Shown in pieces: positions 1 through 6,830 of a stretch of 25,897 nucleotides of DNA. How positions within the stretch are numbered: position 1 is the first letter of the stretch; every line of letters begins with the position of its first letter. Under the pieces are notes generated by a model. The model saw only the letters and a program-made list of their open reading frames with translations. It searched no databases and had not been told where the DNA came from. This DNA is from Arenibacter sp965652575 (lineage in GTDB: Bacteria > Bacteroidota > Bacteroidia > Flavobacteriales > Flavobacteriaceae), in contig CBFGWQ010000033.1 in the NCBI GenBank assembly GCA_965652575.1, positions 1-25,897 on the forward strand. Reading direction: 5' to 3'. The position numbers and the translations under genes are program-made.

Positions 1-1037
1 TTGTCCTGGACAATACCGGTCCGGAACAAATCCCTAACATTGTTAGGTTGTGCTACATAGGGTACCGTGGGTCCAAATTGATCTGGAAACGCATTGAGCA
101 AATTCGGCCATGTTGGGATGGTCTCAAGAGAATCAAATCTTGCTCCCCAGGAACCGTTTGCATTGTTATAGTTAAAGTTGGTTCCATTACCATAGGTATT
201 CTGGTATTCCGGAAGGTTGGCAATTTTTTCAAAATAAAGCCCACTATTCAGGGATACTTCGAATTTCTTATTTGAAAATCCGCCGGATTGACCTGATTTT
301 GTCGTGATAACAATTACCCCGTTTACGGCCCTTGAGCCATAAAGGGCGGCGGCAACAGCTCCCTTTAGTACTTCAACGCTTGCAATGTCGTTGGGATCCA
401 AGGAAGATATCCCTGATTCATAACTGCCCCCACTGTCGGTAACCTGATCGGAAGTTTCCAACTCGTCATTGCTATAAGGGGTGCCATCAACAACAAATAG
501 GGGCTGATTTCCTCCCTGAAATGAAGTTGTTCCCCGGATATTGATCTTGTTGGCCGCTCCGGCAACACCTGTGGAGACGTTAACGTTTACTCCCGGCACC
601 TTACCATTAAGGGAGCGAATAAGATCCGGTTCGGAATTCTCCGTTATTTCTTCCGATTTTACGGATGCGACCGAATATCCTAAGGAATTGGGCTTTCTCT
701 TGATCCCAAAAGCCGTAACCACGACCTCTTCCAACGCTTGTGCATCCTCCTCCATTTGGACGTTGATGGTGCTGCTGGCACCAACGGTCATCCGAACATT
801 TTTTTGTCCTATATAAGAGAACACCAGTACCTCTCCAACATTGGCATTGATAGTGTAGAGTCCATCAAAATCCGATTGGGTACCGGTAGTCGTACCTTCT
901 ACCAGGATGTTCACTCCAGGCAAAGGAAGACCATCTTGGTCCGTAACCGTACCTGAAATCGTTTTTTCTTGTGCAAAGGATAATTGCACAATCAACGCTA
1001 GAAACAGCGTTAAGATTCCATTTAACTTTGTTTTCAT
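1..1037 (-). CDS. SusC/RagA-family TonB-linked outer membrane receptor, N-terminal part
   Basis: This is the first 345 codons of a TonB-dependent transporter; the gene continues beyond base 1. The start codon is ATG at 1037-1035. Residues 1-22 form a signal peptide (MKTK, a hydrophobic core, then SFA before Gln23). Residues about 26-95 fit the carboxypeptidase-regulatory-like beta-sandwich typical of SusC proteins (ISGTVTDQDG near its start, then VNILVEGTTTGTQSDFDG). A TonB-box-like EEVVVTAFG follows near residues 103-111. After it comes the plug domain, with NIRGTTS, PLFVVDGTPY, DIASVEVLKGAVAAALYGSRA and GVIVITTK. SusC proteins take up glycans or peptides across the outer membrane with a SusD lipoprotein partner. 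The partner would lie past the left edge and is not visible. The substrate cannot be predicted from this part. Confidence 0.93.
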   Translation of the reverse strand, partial: MKTKLNGILTLFLALIVQLSFAQEKTISGTVTDQDGLPLPGVNILVEGTTTGTQSDFDGLYTINANVGEVLVFSYIGQKNVRMTVGASSTINVQMEEDAQALEEVVVTAFGIKRKPNSLGYSVASVKSEEITENSEPDLIRSLNGKVPGVNVNVSTGVAGAANKINIRGTTSFQGGNQPLFVVDGTPYSNDELETSDQVTDSGGSYESGISSLDPNDIASVEVLKGAVAAALYGSRAVNGVIVITTKSGQSGGFSNKKFEVSLNSGLYFEKIANLPEYQNTYGNGTNFNYNNANGSWGARFDSLETIPTWPNLLNAFPDQFGPTVPYVAQPNNVRDLFRTGIVQD

Positions 1038-1063
1038 TTTATGTTTATTTGAATTAGCAATGA

Positions 1064-1094
1064 CAAAATTCTTAAATCTCTGTTAATAAAACAA
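1064..1094 (-). promoter_or_regulatory. Candidate promoter of the SusC-like gene
   Basis: Read on the minus strand, TTG (1094-1092) is followed after 20 bp by GAATTTTG (1071-1064). This matches the Bacteroidetes -33/-7 pattern (TTTG or TTG, about 19-20 bp, TAnnTTTG) with one mismatch in the -7 element. The predicted transcript would begin near 1057 and give a leader of about 20 nt before the ATG at 1037. The assignment rests on motif and spacing only. Confidence 0.4.
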
Positions 1095-1107
1095 CTTTTT
1101 GGGCAAG

Positions 1108-1129
1108 TTTATTATGCACGCATAATAAA
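1108..1129. promoter_or_regulatory. Perfect palindrome, candidate operator upstream of the SusC-like gene
   Basis: TTTATTATGC (1108-1117) and GCATAATAAA (1120-1129) are exact reverse complements separated by AC. The 2-nt spacer is too short for an RNA hairpin loop, so a binding site for a dimeric regulator is more likely than a terminator. Its centre lies about 60 bp upstream of the predicted receptor transcription start and just beyond the -33 element, where activators usually bind. The regulator is not identifiable from this window. Confidence 0.5.
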
Positions 1130-1524
1130 AAAATGTTAAAATAGCCTCTTTTAGGGCGTTAAAAATAATTTTTGACACATAAATAGTTATAAATTTTACA
1201 TATAACACAATATTCTGATTTTCATGTAAGATTTTTTTTCAAAAAATAAGTTAATATATTGACAAATTCGCAATAATTACAATTTTGTAGTATAATTAAG
1301 GATTTTAATTGCGTTATCTATTGACATTAATGGATAATGCTGGGGATTTATTAGTGGATAGGCATTTCTACTGCTTTTACTACCTGTAATGAGTTAATTT
1401 AAATTTTGTGATCCCGGTATTGAATTTTGTTTGTTTTTGGTCTATATTATAAGGTGTAATTAAATCTAATTTTGGGCTAATGAATAAGTTGCATATAAAA
1501 AATATAAAAATAAATTGTGCAGGG

Positions 1525-1555
1525 TTTGAATTATTGTGAATAATTACTACATTTG
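1525..1555 (+). promoter_or_regulatory. Promoter of the ribosomal protein supercluster
   Basis: TTTG (1525-1528), a 19-bp spacer and TACATTTG (1548-1555) give an exact match to the Bacteroidetes primary sigma factor consensus (TTTG, TAnnTTTG). The transcript should start near 1561-1563, leaving a leader of about 40 nt before rpsL. Because the promoter lies inside the possible upstream extension of the rpsL frame, it also supports the internal ATG at 1602 as the true start. Confidence 0.65.
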
Positions 1556-1601
1556 CCAGCCCTTAAAAGAGGGGTTAAGTTTTTATTATACAAAATATAG
1601 T

Positions 1602-1976
1602 ATGCCAACAATTTCACAATTAGTACGAAAAGGAAGAGTCACGATTACTAAGAAGAGTAAATCGGCTGCTTTGGATTCGTGTCCTCAAAGAAGAGGTGTA
1701 TGTACGCGTGTTTATACGACCACTCCCAAGAAACCAAACTCTGCAATGCGTAAAGTAGCCAGGGTAAGGTTGACCAACGGGAAGGAAGTTAACGCTTATA
1801 TACCGGGCGAGGGTCACAATTTGCAAGAGCACTCGATAGTATTAGTAAGAGGCGGAAGGGTAAAGGATTTGCCGGGAGTTAGGTATCATATCGTTAGAGG
1901 TGCCTTGGATACAGCAGGTGTTGCTGGAAGGACGCAACGAAGATCTAAATACGGAGCAAAACGCCCTAAGAAGTAA
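1602..1976 (+). CDS. rpsL: 30S ribosomal protein S12 (uS12)
   Basis: This 124-residue protein of the decoding centre has the family's usual length and its canonical N-terminus MPTISQLVRKGR. The frame extends upstream to a GTG at 1536, but that extension overlaps the promoter and has no family counterpart, so 1602 is chosen. The loop TPKKPNSAMRK contains Lys43 and Lys44, and RGGRVKDLPG contains Lys88, Asp89 and Pro91. These are the sites where substitutions give streptomycin resistance in other bacteria, and all carry the wild-type residue here. It is the first gene of the str group, with rpsG following after 79 bp. Confidence 0.97.
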   Translation: MPTISQLVRKGRVTITKKSKSAALDSCPQRRGVCTRVYTTTPKKPNSAMRKVARVRLTNGKEVNAYIPGEGHNLQEHSIVLVRGGRVKDLPGVRYHIVRGALDTAGVAGRTQRRSKYGAKRPKK

Positions 1977-2055
1977 AAATTTGTTAAAAGTCGCATATTG
2001 AAAGTGGTAAATGCTTTTGATATATGATTGTTGACCATTAACTCAAAAAGAAGAA

Positions 2056-2532
2056 ATGAGAAAAAAGCAGGCAAAAAAGAGACCACTTTTACCGGATCCT
2101 AGGTTTAATGACCAGTTGGTGACCCGTTTTGTTAACATGATGATGTGGGATGGTAAGAAGTCGGTTGCCTTTAAAGTTTTTTACGATGCTATAGATATCG
2201 TAGAAGAGAAAAAGACAGATGATGAGAAAACCGCATTGGAGCTATGGAAAGATGCGCTGTCCAATGTTATGCCCCATGTTGAGGTAAGAAGTAGAAGGGT
2301 AGGCGGAGCTACTTTTCAGATTCCCATGCAGATCAGGCCGGATAGAAAAATTTCGACCGCTATGAAATGGCTGATCAGCTATTCCCGTAAGAGAAACGAA
2401 AAGGCCATGTCGCAAAAATTGGCAGGTGAAATTTTGGCTGCATCCAAAGAGGAAGGTGCTGCTGTTAAGAAAAGAGTGGATACTCATAAAATGGCCGAGG
2501 CCAATAAGGCATTCTCGCACTTTAGATTTTAA
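2056..2532 (+). CDS. rpsG: 30S ribosomal protein S7 (uS7)
   Basis: The 158-residue protein nucleates assembly of the 16S rRNA 3' domain and lines the E site. The basic N-terminus MRKKQAKKRPLLPDPRF, the GKKSVAFKVFYDA segment and the RRVGGATFQIPMQIRP beta-hairpin are all typical of S7. The length suits a bacterial S7. The start at 2056 follows an AAGAAGAA stretch that is purine-rich but not a clear Shine-Dalgarno. fusA follows after 9 bp, the standard rpsL-rpsG-fusA order. Confidence 0.97.
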   Translation: MRKKQAKKRPLLPDPRFNDQLVTRFVNMMMWDGKKSVAFKVFYDAIDIVEEKKTDDEKTALELWKDALSNVMPHVEVRSRRVGGATFQIPMQIRPDRKISTAMKWLISYSRKRNEKAMSQKLAGEILAASKEEGAAVKKRVDTHKMAEANKAFSHFRF

Positions 2533-2541
2533 TAAGCAGAA

Positions 2542-4674
2542 ATGGCAAGAGATTTAAAATATACAAGAAATATTGGAATTGCGGCACATATCGATGCTGG
2601 AAAAACAACTACTACCGAAAGGATTTTGTTCTATACGGGAGTTAGTCATAAAATAGGTGAGGTGCACGACGGTGCGGCTACCATGGACTGGATGGAGCAG
2701 GAGCAGGAAAGGGGTATTACCATTACTTCTGCCGCTACTACCTGTGAATGGAATTTCCCAATGAAAAATGGGGCCGTTACAGACGAGACCAAGCCTTATC
2801 ACTTTAATATAATAGATACTCCGGGGCACGTTGATTTTACCGTTGAGGTAAACCGTTCCCTAAGGGTGTTGGATGGTTTGGTGTTTTTGTTTAGTGCGGT
2901 TGATGGGGTTGAGCCACAGTCTGAAACCAACTGGAGGTTGGCCGATAACTATAAGGTGCCAAGAATGGGCTTCGTTAATAAAATGGACCGTCAGGGATCC
3001 AACTTCTTAAACGTGTGCAAGCAGGTGAGGGAGATGTTGAAATCCAATGCGGTGCCAATTGTATTGCCTATTGGTGATGAGGCCGATTTTAAAGGAGTGG
3101 TGGATTTGGTCAAGAACCGTGCAATTGTATGGCATGAGGAAAATTTTGGCGGTACTTTTGATGTGGTGGATATTCCTGCCGACATGAAGGATGAGGTTAA
3201 GGAATATAGGGCTGCTTTGATAGAGGCCGTTGCCGAGTACGACGAAACCTTAATGGAAAAATTCTTCGAGGACGAAGATTCCATTACCGAAGAAGAGGTA
3301 CACGCTGCATTAAGGGCTGCGGTTATGGATATGAGTATCATACCTATGATCTGCGGTTCTTCATTTAAGAACAAAGGGGTCCAATTTTTATTGGATGCCG
3401 TATGTAGATATTTGCCATCGCCTTTGGACAAGGATGCCATTGTTGGTACAAATCCCAACACTGAAAAGCCGGAGTCCAGGAAGCCTAATGTTAAGGAGCC
3501 CTTTGCTGCTTTGGCATTTAAGATCGCTACCGATCCTTTTGTTGGTCGTTTGGCATTCTTCAGAGCATATTCGGGTAGATTGGATGCGGGATCTTATGTA
3601 TTGAACAATCGTTCAGGCAACAAAGAACGTATTTCCAGAATTTACCAAATGCATGCCAATAAGCAAAATGCAGTGGAATATATTGAAGCTGGGGATATAG
3701 GTGCGGCTGTAGGTTTTAAGGATATCAAGACAGGGGATACCTTGTCCGATGAAAAACACCCTATTGTTTTGGAAAGTATGAACTTCCCTGATCCGGTGAT
3801 CGGTATCGCGGTAGAGCCCAAAACAAAGGCTGATGTGGATAAGTTGGGAATGGCTTTGGCCAAATTGGCCGAAGAGGATCCTACGTTCCAGGTGAAAACG
3901 GACGAAGCTTCCGGGCAGACCATTATTTCCGGTATGGGCGAGCTTCACTTGGATATTATTGTGGACCGTTTAAGGCGTGAGTTTAAAGTTGAGGTTAGTC
4001 AAGGTGAGCCACAGGTAGAGTACAAGGAAACATTGACCAAGACGGCTGCCCATAGGGAGGTTTATAAAAAGCAATCCGGGGGTCGCGGTAAATTTGGTGA
4101 TATTGTCTTCGAGATGGGGCCTGCCGATGATGATTTTGTGGGTGCTGGTTTACAGTTTGTTGACGAGATCAAAGGTGGCCGTATTCCAAAAGAATTTATC
4201 GGCCCAGTAGAAAAGGGATTTGCTGCCGCTATGAAAAACGGACCCTTGGCGGGTTATGAAATGGATAGGATGAAAGTAGTCCTTAAGGATGGATCTTTCC
4301 ACCCTGTGGATTCTGATGCGCTATCTTTTGAACTAGCTGCCAAAATGGGATATAAGGCTGCCGGTAAAGCTGCGGGAGCTGTTATTATGGAGCCCATAAT
4401 GAAATTGGAGGTTTTGACCCCTGAGGAAAATATGGGGGATATAGTGGGCGATTTGAACCGTAGAAGGGGTACTGTTACCAATATGGATGACAGGGCTGGG
4501 GCCAAAGTAATCAAAGGTGAGGTGCCATTGTCCGAAATGTTCGGGTATGTAACCTCTTTGAGGACCTTGTCTTCCGGTAGGGCAACTTCGACAATGGAAT
4601 TTTCGCACTACGCGGAAACCCCGTCCAATATTTCGGAAGAGGTGATCAAAAAAGCAAAAGGATTAACAGCTTAA
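2542..4674 (+). CDS. fusA: Elongation factor G
   Basis: EF-G is the GTPase that drives translocation and, with RRF, ribosome recycling. The 710-residue length fits the family. The G domain shows the P-loop AHIDAGKT (15-22), switch sequence EQERGITITSAATT, DTPGH (92-96) and NKMD (146-149). The C-terminal half contains GMGELHLDIIVDRLRREF, the domain IV sequence SGGRGKFGDIVFEMGP, and MEPIMKLEVLTPEENMGDI of domain V. No tuf gene follows; rpsJ starts 11 bp downstream instead, joining the str and S10 groups. From general knowledge, Bacteroidetes may carry a second EF-G-like protein elsewhere. This copy, in the ribosomal cluster, is the expected housekeeping one. Confidence 0.97.
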   Translation: MARDLKYTRNIGIAAHIDAGKTTTTERILFYTGVSHKIGEVHDGAATMDWMEQEQERGITITSAATTCEWNFPMKNGAVTDETKPYHFNIIDTPGHVDFTVEVNRSLRVLDGLVFLFSAVDGVEPQSETNWRLADNYKVPRMGFVNKMDRQGSNFLNVCKQVREMLKSNAVPIVLPIGDEADFKGVVDLVKNRAIVWHEENFGGTFDVVDIPADMKDEVKEYRAALIEAVAEYDETLMEKFFEDEDSITEEEVHAALRAAVMDMSIIPMICGSSFKNKGVQFLLDAVCRYLPSPLDKDAIVGTNPNTEKPESRKPNVKEPFAALAFKIATDPFVGRLAFFRAYSGRLDAGSYVLNNRSGNKERISRIYQMHANKQNAVEYIEAGDIGAAVGFKDIKTGDTLSDEKHPIVLESMNFPDPVIGIAVEPKTKADVDKLGMALAKLAEEDPTFQVKTDEASGQTIISGMGELHLDIIVDRLRREFKVEVSQGEPQVEYKETLTKTAAHREVYKKQSGGRGKFGDIVFEMGPADDDFVGAGLQFVDEIKGGRIPKEFIGPVEKGFAAAMKNGPLAGYEMDRMKVVLKDGSFHPVDSDALSFELAAKMGYKAAGKAAGAVIMEPIMKLEVLTPEENMGDIVGDLNRRRGTVTNMDDRAGAKVIKGEVPLSEMFGYVTSLRTLSSGRATSTMEFSHYAETPSNISEEVIKKAKGLTA

Positions 4675-4685
4675 ATCGTACTAAG

Positions 4686-4991
4686 ATGAGTCAAAAAATT
4701 AGAATAAAATTGAAGTCCTACGACCATAACTTGGTGGATAAATCTGCTGAGAAGATCGTAAAAACGGTAAAGACTACAGGTGCGGTGGTAACTGGACCTA
4801 TTCCTTTGCCCACACATAAGAAAATATTTACAGTTTTGCGTTCTCCGCACGTAAATAAGAAAGCAAGGGAGCAGTTCCAATTAAGTTCTTACAAAAGGCT
4901 TTTGGATATATACAGCTCTTCATCCAAGACCATCGATGCCCTAATGAAGTTGGAACTTCCTTCCGGTGTTGAGGTGGAGATCAAGGTGTAA
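4686..4991 (+). CDS. rpsJ: 30S ribosomal protein S10 (uS10, NusE)
   Basis: The 101-residue protein belongs to the 30S head and, as NusE, also joins transcription antitermination complexes with NusB. The sequences IRIKLKSYDHNLVD, GPIPLPTHKKIFTVLRSPHVNKKAREQF and a VEIKV C-terminus are characteristic. It is normally the first gene of the S10 group with rplC close behind. Here rplC is 282 bp away because several repeats occupy the gap, so the gene is attached to fusA (11 bp) rather than to rplC. Confidence 0.97.
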   Translation: MSQKIRIKLKSYDHNLVDKSAEKIVKTVKTTGAVVTGPIPLPTHKKIFTVLRSPHVNKKAREQFQLSSYKRLLDIYSSSSKTIDALMKLELPSGVEVEIKV

Positions 4992-4993
4992 GG

Positions 4994-5013
4994 CCTCCTA
5001 ACCCCCAAAGGGG
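4994..5013. repeat. Short GC-rich intergenic repeat, CCTCCTAACCCC...GGGG type
   Basis: The 20-base unit, starting two bases after the rpsJ stop codon, contains the small hairpin CCCC-AAA-GGGG (5003-5013). I recognise the TCCTAACCCC...GGGG pattern as one that recurs between genes in flavobacterial genomes. Only one copy lies in this window, so its repeat nature is recalled rather than demonstrated here. Confidence 0.45.
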
Positions 5014-5044
5014 AACAAGGTACGAGACCAAAGTAAAGATGGTT

Positions 5045-5087
5045 ACTGAGCGTAGCCGAAGTACATGTCCCGAGCGTTTCGCGAAGG
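5045..5087. repeat. REP-like repeat with GAGCG...CGAAG units
   Basis: Two related units sit in tandem: TGAGCGTAGCCGAAG (5047-5061) and CGAGCGTTTCGCGAAGG (5071-5087). Both follow the pattern GAGCG, a short spacer, then CGAAG. The first is flanked by ACT/AGT and is an imperfect palindrome. Similar GAGCG-NNN-CGAAG units are familiar intergenic repeats in flavobacteria and some other bacteria. The segment is more G+C-rich than its surroundings. It has no coding content. Confidence 0.5.
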
Positions 5088-5107
5088 AAAAACGGAAAAA
5101 AAATATT

Positions 5108-5139
5108 CAGGGTTGAACTATTTTTTGGCCCTGTTTTTT
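5108..5139 (+). terminator. Terminator-like hairpin between rpsJ and rplC
   Basis: CAGGG (5108-5112) pairs with CCCTG (5129-5133). The stem extends inward through G-U and A-U pairs (5113-5117 with 5124-5128) to a loop of about 6 nt. Six T residues follow immediately (5134-5139). This has the layout of an intrinsic terminator or attenuator in the transcribed direction, yet lies inside an operon whose downstream genes are essential. Only five pairs are strictly Watson-Crick G-C/A-T at the base, so termination may be partial. Confidence 0.45.
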
Positions 5140-5145
5140 ATTCTA

Positions 5146-5273
5146 AAGTACTGAGTATTCAGTACAAAGTATTAAGATAAAGATTATTGAAGATAGGGTA
5201 TGGTGTGCATAAAGTTTCAACAGAACACATTTTGTACTAAATACTAGATACTAATTACTAATTACTAATAAAT
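5146..5273. repeat. TACTAA/TTAGTA hairpin element, copy 1 (upstream of rplC)
   Basis: The left arm (5146-5176) contains AGTATTCAGTACAAAG and, within it, the palindrome GTACTGA (5148-5154) / TCAGTAC (5159-5165). The right arm (5230-5270) is a run of TACTAA-type units (GTACTAAATACTAGATACT and following). The reverse complement of 5230-5245 matches 5154-5169 at 14 of 16 positions, so the ends form inverted repeats around a centre of about 50 bp. The element ends directly at the rplC ATG. A related copy lies at 13471-13591. No coding frame is present. Confidence 0.65.
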
Positions 5274-5894
5274 ATGTCTGGGTTAATAGGAAGAAAGATA
5301 GGTATGACCAGCATTTTCGATGAGAATGGAAAGAATATTCCATGTACGGTAATCGAAGCTGGGCCATGCGTAGTTACCCAAGTCAGAACCGAAGAGGTGG
5401 ACGGGTACAATGCCCTTCAGCTTGGTTTCGATGACAAGGCAGAAAAACGTGCTAACAAAGCGGCTACCGGCCACTTTAAGAAAGCAGGCGCTTCTCCTAA
5501 GAAAAAGGTCGTTGAATTCAGGTATTTTGAAGAGGGTGCGCACAAATTGGGGGATACTCTTGGAGTTGACCTTTTTGTGGAAGGAGAATTTGTTGATGTA
5601 ATCGGTACCTCCAAAGGTAAAGGTTTTCAGGGTGTGGTTAAAAGACACGGCTTTGGCGGTGTTGGTCAATCCACCCACGGTCAGCACAACAGGTTAAGGG
5701 CTCCGGGTTCCATCGGTGCCGCCTCATATCCTGCAAGGGTTTTTAAGGGTATGAAAATGGCCGGTAGAATGGGTAGCGATAGGGTTACCGTTCAGAACCT
5801 AAGAGTATTAAAGATTGTTCCGGAGAAGAACCTTTTAGTAGTAAAAGGTTGTGTTCCCGGCCATAAGAACGCTTACGTAACTATTGAGAAGTAA
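5274..5894 (+). CDS. rplC: 50S ribosomal protein L3 (uL3)
   Basis: This 206-residue large-subunit protein binds near the peptidyl transferase centre and helps start 50S assembly. MSGLIGRKIGMTSIFDENG is the standard N-terminus. SKGKGFQGVVKRHGFGGVGQSTHGQ is the conserved loop that reaches toward the catalytic centre and contains the glutamine that is methylated in some bacteria. The ATG follows the right arm of a repeat element, which therefore supplies its whole upstream context. The stop codon overlaps the rplD start by one base (TAATG), implying translational coupling. Confidence 0.97.
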   Translation: MSGLIGRKIGMTSIFDENGKNIPCTVIEAGPCVVTQVRTEEVDGYNALQLGFDDKAEKRANKAATGHFKKAGASPKKKVVEFRYFEEGAHKLGDTLGVDLFVEGEFVDVIGTSKGKGFQGVVKRHGFGGVGQSTHGQHNRLRAPGSIGAASYPARVFKGMKMAGRMGSDRVTVQNLRVLKIVPEKNLLVVKGCVPGHKNAYVTIEK

Positions 5895-6523
5895 TGAAGG
5901 TAGCAGTTTTAGATATCAAGGGAAAAGAAACAGGTAGGAAGGTTGAGCTTTCGGACGCTGTATTCGCAATAGAACCAAACAATCATGCTGTTTATTTGGA
6001 TGTTAAACAATATTTGGCACACCAAAGACAAGGTACGCACAAATCCAAGGAGCGTGCAGAAATAGCAGGTAGTACAAGAAAGATCAAAAAGCAAAAGGGT
6101 ACAGGTACCGCCCGTGCGGGTAGTATTAAGTCTCCCGTGTTTAGAGGCGGTGGACGTGTTTTTGGGCCAAGGCCAAAGGATTATAAGCAAAAATTGAACA
6201 AAAATGTTAAGCGTTTGGCCAGAAGGTCCGCCTTGACATTAAAGTCAAAGGACAATGCTATAATGGTGGTCGAGGATTTCAATTTTGAGGCTCCAAAAAC
6301 CAAGGATTTTAAACAATTTTTGAAGTCTTTGGGCTTGGAGAATAAAAAATCCCTTATTGTGTTGGGCGATTCAAATAATAACGTATATTTGTCCTCACGC
6401 AATTTAGAGCATTCTGAGGTTGTAACTAACTCAGAATTAAACACTTACAAAATATTAAATGCTAACAACCTAGTGTTGTTGGAAGGTTCTTTGGAAGGAA
6501 TCGAATCGAACTTAATAAAATAA
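5894..6523 (+). CDS. rplD: 50S ribosomal protein L4 (uL4)
   Basis: The 209-residue protein has a globular domain on the 50S surface and a long loop that lines the exit tunnel beside L22. The loop is visible as RKIKKQKGTGTARAGSIKSPVFRGGGRVFGP, with the conserved KGTGxARxGS core. L4 represses the S10 operon in E. coli through the leader upstream of rpsJ; no equivalent leader is evident here, since rpsJ follows fusA by 11 bp. The start overlaps the rplC stop by one base. rplW follows after 7 bp. Confidence 0.97.
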   Translation: MKVAVLDIKGKETGRKVELSDAVFAIEPNNHAVYLDVKQYLAHQRQGTHKSKERAEIAGSTRKIKKQKGTGTARAGSIKSPVFRGGGRVFGPRPKDYKQKLNKNVKRLARRSALTLKSKDNAIMVVEDFNFEAPKTKDFKQFLKSLGLENKKSLIVLGDSNNNVYLSSRNLEHSEVVTNSELNTYKILNANNLVLLEGSLEGIESNLIK

Positions 6524-6530
6524 GCGAATC

Positions 6531-6821
6531 ATGAGTGTGTTGATAAAGCCAATTATTACGGAAAAGATGACTGCTGATAGCGAGTTGCACAATCGTTATG
6601 GTTTTTTTGTTGATCCAAAAGCCAACAAGATCCAGATCAAGGAAGCAGTGGAAGCAGCTTACGGTGTTTCCGTCGATAAAGTTCGAACAATGAATTATGG
6701 TCCTTCCCGCAAATCGCGCTACACCAAGACCGGTGTACAGCACGGAAAGACAAGTGGTTTCAAAAAAGCCATTGTTGATGTAGCGGAAGGCGATATTATT
6801 GATTTTTACAGTAATCTATAA
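6531..6821 (+). CDS. rplW: 50S ribosomal protein L23 (uL23)
   Basis: The 96-residue protein sits at the tunnel exit and is a docking site for trigger factor and SRP in studied bacteria. MSVLIKPIITEKMT at the N-terminus, YGFFVDPKANKIQIKEAVEAAYGV and KVRTMNYGPSRKSRY are characteristic of the family. The end, EGDIIDFYSNL, replaces the more usual basic tail. It is placed between rplD and rplB with 7- and 9-bp gaps, the standard order. Confidence 0.96.
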   Translation: MSVLIKPIITEKMTADSELHNRYGFFVDPKANKIQIKEAVEAAYGVSVDKVRTMNYGPSRKSRYTKTGVQHGKTSGFKKAIVDVAEGDIIDFYSNL

Positions 6822-6830
6822 AGACAAAAA

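Larger units (their letters stand above)
1038..1524. other. AT-rich divergent intergenic region
   Basis: About 490 bases separate the receptor gene (leftward) from the rpsL promoter (rightward). I see no convincing coding frame, tRNA or small RNA here. The receptor side (1064-1129) holds a candidate promoter and a palindrome, listed separately. The remainder, 1130-1524, is AT-rich sequence with T and A runs in which I recognise nothing specific. Confidence 0.7.

Noticed and set aside
1172..1326. Three TTGACA hexamers (1172, 1259, 1321) resembling E. coli -35 boxes
   Set aside because: No matching TATAAT at 17 bp was found, and the phylum's primary sigma factor uses a different consensus; chance matches in AT-rich sequence are likely.
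1536..1601. GTG-initiated 22-residue N-terminal extension of rpsL
   Set aside because: It overlaps an excellent promoter (-7 element at 1548-1555) and has no counterpart in S12, whose canonical start is the ATG at 1602.
5209..5238. Possible promoter upstream of rplC (ACATTTTG near 5226-5234)
   Set aside because: Two mismatches to TAnnTTTG and no TTTG at suitable spacing.
5146..5270. TACTAA-type tandem units considered as a CRISPR array or direct-repeat minisatellite
   Set aside because: Units are too short and irregular, there are no spacers of uniform length, and the two ends are inverted rather than direct repeats.
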